From Bacteroidales bacterium (lineage in GTDB: Bacteria > Bacteroidota > Bacteroidia > Bacteroidales > P3), in contig JAFZPH010000049.1 in NCBI GenBank assembly GCA_017550405.1, positions 99,697 through 163,696 of the forward strand: 64,000 nt of DNA, read 5' to 3'. The notes under the pieces were generated by a model that was not told the DNA's origin, made no database searches, and worked only from the letters and a program-made list of their open reading frames with translations. Of this stretch, positions 63,074 through 64,000 are shown one piece after another; position 1 is the first letter of the stretch; each line of letters opens with the position of its first letter. The position numbers and the translations under genes are program-made.

Positions 63074-63670
63074 TTATTCTGTCAGCACGTATTTCCGTCC
63101 GTCGCTGGTGCTGATACCGGCCAGCCCCCGGTCTTTTACCACCATAAGCGTGTCAATCGTGCTTTTTGTGTATTTTCCATCGACATTTGCATAACATATT
63201 GTATCATGCAGACTACGTATCCTATCCATTTCCATTCTTCCATCAATATATGATAAATATGCTAAACAATAGCTATTTCCACCTGCCCAAATTGTTACTT
63301 GTGAATAATAGGGTTTATTATATGTAGGAGTCCACGTGACGTCATAATCATTTTCGCGCTGTCCTTCATAAAATAGCTCTATGTTGAGTTCATGGTTAGT
63401 ATGGTTTATTTTACCTTCTAATTTTACATATAGGTATGGTCCACATGTTTCTTTAACTCCAAAACCAATATTGTAGGGACCATCCATCGATACACTCGTC
63501 ACGTTGAGCGACAGCGAATCCCCTTCATTGCTCACAAAGGTCAATGCCTGTCCCGAGGTATATGGGAAATACGTTTGTTGCATCTGTGGGGGGAATCCTT
63601 CGCAATGCCTTAAGCAGCCACTTAAAGCCAAGGTGGCCATTATTACTGTGATAAAAAATATCTTTTTCAT
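63074..63670 (-). CDS. Lipoprotein of unknown function, stop codon before a T9SS tail
   Basis: 198 residues. The signal peptide has a lipobox-like LALSGCLRHC. The body is beta-rich (YFPYTSGQALTFVSNEGDSL, GPYLYVKLEGKINHTNHELN) and ends GISTSDGRKYVLTE. AT-rich compared with its neighbours, a possible sign of transfer. I do not recognise a family. The frame continues past its TAA into the T9SS remnant at 62888-63073. It lies 56 bp downstream of the T9SS cargo gene. Confidence 0.65.
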   Translation of the reverse strand: MKKIFFITVIMATLALSGCLRHCEGFPPQMQQTYFPYTSGQALTFVSNEGDSLSLNVTSVSMDGPYNIGFGVKETCGPYLYVKLEGKINHTNHELNIELFYEGQRENDYDVTWTPTYNKPYYSQVTIWAGGNSYCLAYLSYIDGRMEMDRIRSLHDTICYANVDGKYTKSTIDTLMVVKDRGLAGISTSDGRKYVLTE

Positions 63671-63726
63671 GATGAATACTAATTTATTGTTTAATAATAC
63701 ATTTTACTTCTTGCCGTCTGCGTTGC

Positions 63727-64000
63727 TTAATCCACCACCAGTTTTTTCATTGTGGAGCCTTGGTTGGTGGTCACTACCACCAGGTAGGTGCCTCCGCCCA
63801 GTCCTGTCAGGTCAATCTCTTCTGTCATGCCTTTGCAATCGCGGCTCAGCACAGAGCGGCCTGTCAGGTCGTAAATGTCTATGTGCCGCAGGGCGAACGA
63901 GGACATTACGTTCACGCGTTCCTTGGCGGGGTTGGGCATGAGGAAGGTGAAGCGGTCCACGCGGTTGGCGATGCTAATGGGTTCCTGGCTCATGCCGATG
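63727..64000 (-). CDS. C-terminal end of a T9SS cargo protein (partial)
   Basis: The open frame runs off the right edge; about 90 residues are visible. They form a type A T9SS sorting domain: RFTFLMPNPAKERVNV (PNP start), HIDIYDLTGRSVLSRD, LTGLGGGTYLVVVTTN and a final STMKKLVVD. The passenger domain lies outside the window, so its function cannot be told. This domain directs export through the type IX system and removal or attachment at the surface. Confidence 0.85.
   Translation of the reverse strand, partial: IGMSQEPISIANRVDRFTFLMPNPAKERVNVMSSFALRHIDIYDLTGRSVLSRDCKGMTEEIDLTGLGGGTYLVVVTTNQGSTMKKLVVD

Overview
The window reads as chromosomal DNA of a member of the order Bacteroidales (phylum Bacteroidota). 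Markers are gldH, a type IX secretion (T9SS) C-terminal sorting domain at the right edge, an S46 dipeptidyl peptidase of the DPP11 type, the gene order delta-prime / PSP1 / gldH / PBP1A, surface glycoside hydrolases (GH92, GH106-like, GH29 fused to GH28), and promoters of the Bacteroidales type (-7 box TAnnTTTG), seen repeatedly upstream of genes and of a tRNA pair. Most of the window is GC-rich with sharp third-position bias. Genus cannot be set from this sequence.

Layout. 0.3-7.2 kb (minus): a housekeeping operon, DNA polymerase III delta-prime-like, PSP1, gldH, PBP1A, rlmN. 7.3-11.6 kb (plus): Ig-like lipoprotein, flippase, outer-membrane protein; then prsW on minus. 13-18.7 kb (plus): carboxyltransferase, GH92, and a REP-associated tyrosine transposase with REP-like palindromes. 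18.8-33.7 kb (plus): an AT-richer accessory island holding a five-gene putative defence locus (PLD-nuclease/helicase, AlbA-Schlafen ATPase, Eco57I-like methylase, AIPR protein, MutL/MORC-like GHKL ATPase with a PD-(D/E)XK end), followed by a DprA-like protein, a broken rhuM and a BRO-Fic protein. 33.9-36.4 kb: peptidase, lipoprotein, GNAT gene and GNAT fragment. 36.5-40.7 kb: lptB and kdsD (minus), divergent from recQ (plus). 40.8-47.1 kb (plus): thioesterase, LTA-synthase-like sulfatase, GH29-GH28 enzyme. 47.3-50.4 kb (minus): dapB with an iron-type ABC transporter, then two tRNA-Ala genes. 50.6-56.0 kb (minus): acyltransferase, DPP11, a gluzincin metallopeptidase. 56.1-62.4 kb (plus): VWA membrane protein, flippase, GH106-like enzyme. 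62.4-64.0 kb: repeats, a detached T9SS tail, a lipoprotein and the end of a T9SS cargo gene.

Two things stand out. First, the 18.8-31.7 kb locus puts DNA modification, two or three candidate nucleases and two GHKL-type ATPase modules into one transcription unit. I do not recognise this exact set as a named system, although its parts resemble known defence components. Second, the genome carries several families of short 'word' repeats. They fill intergenic gaps, form or abut the stop codons of at least five genes, and in a few genes run in frame through the coding sequence. One 20-base word is identical in two unrelated proteins. A 109-bp element with inverted ends occurs near both ends of the window.
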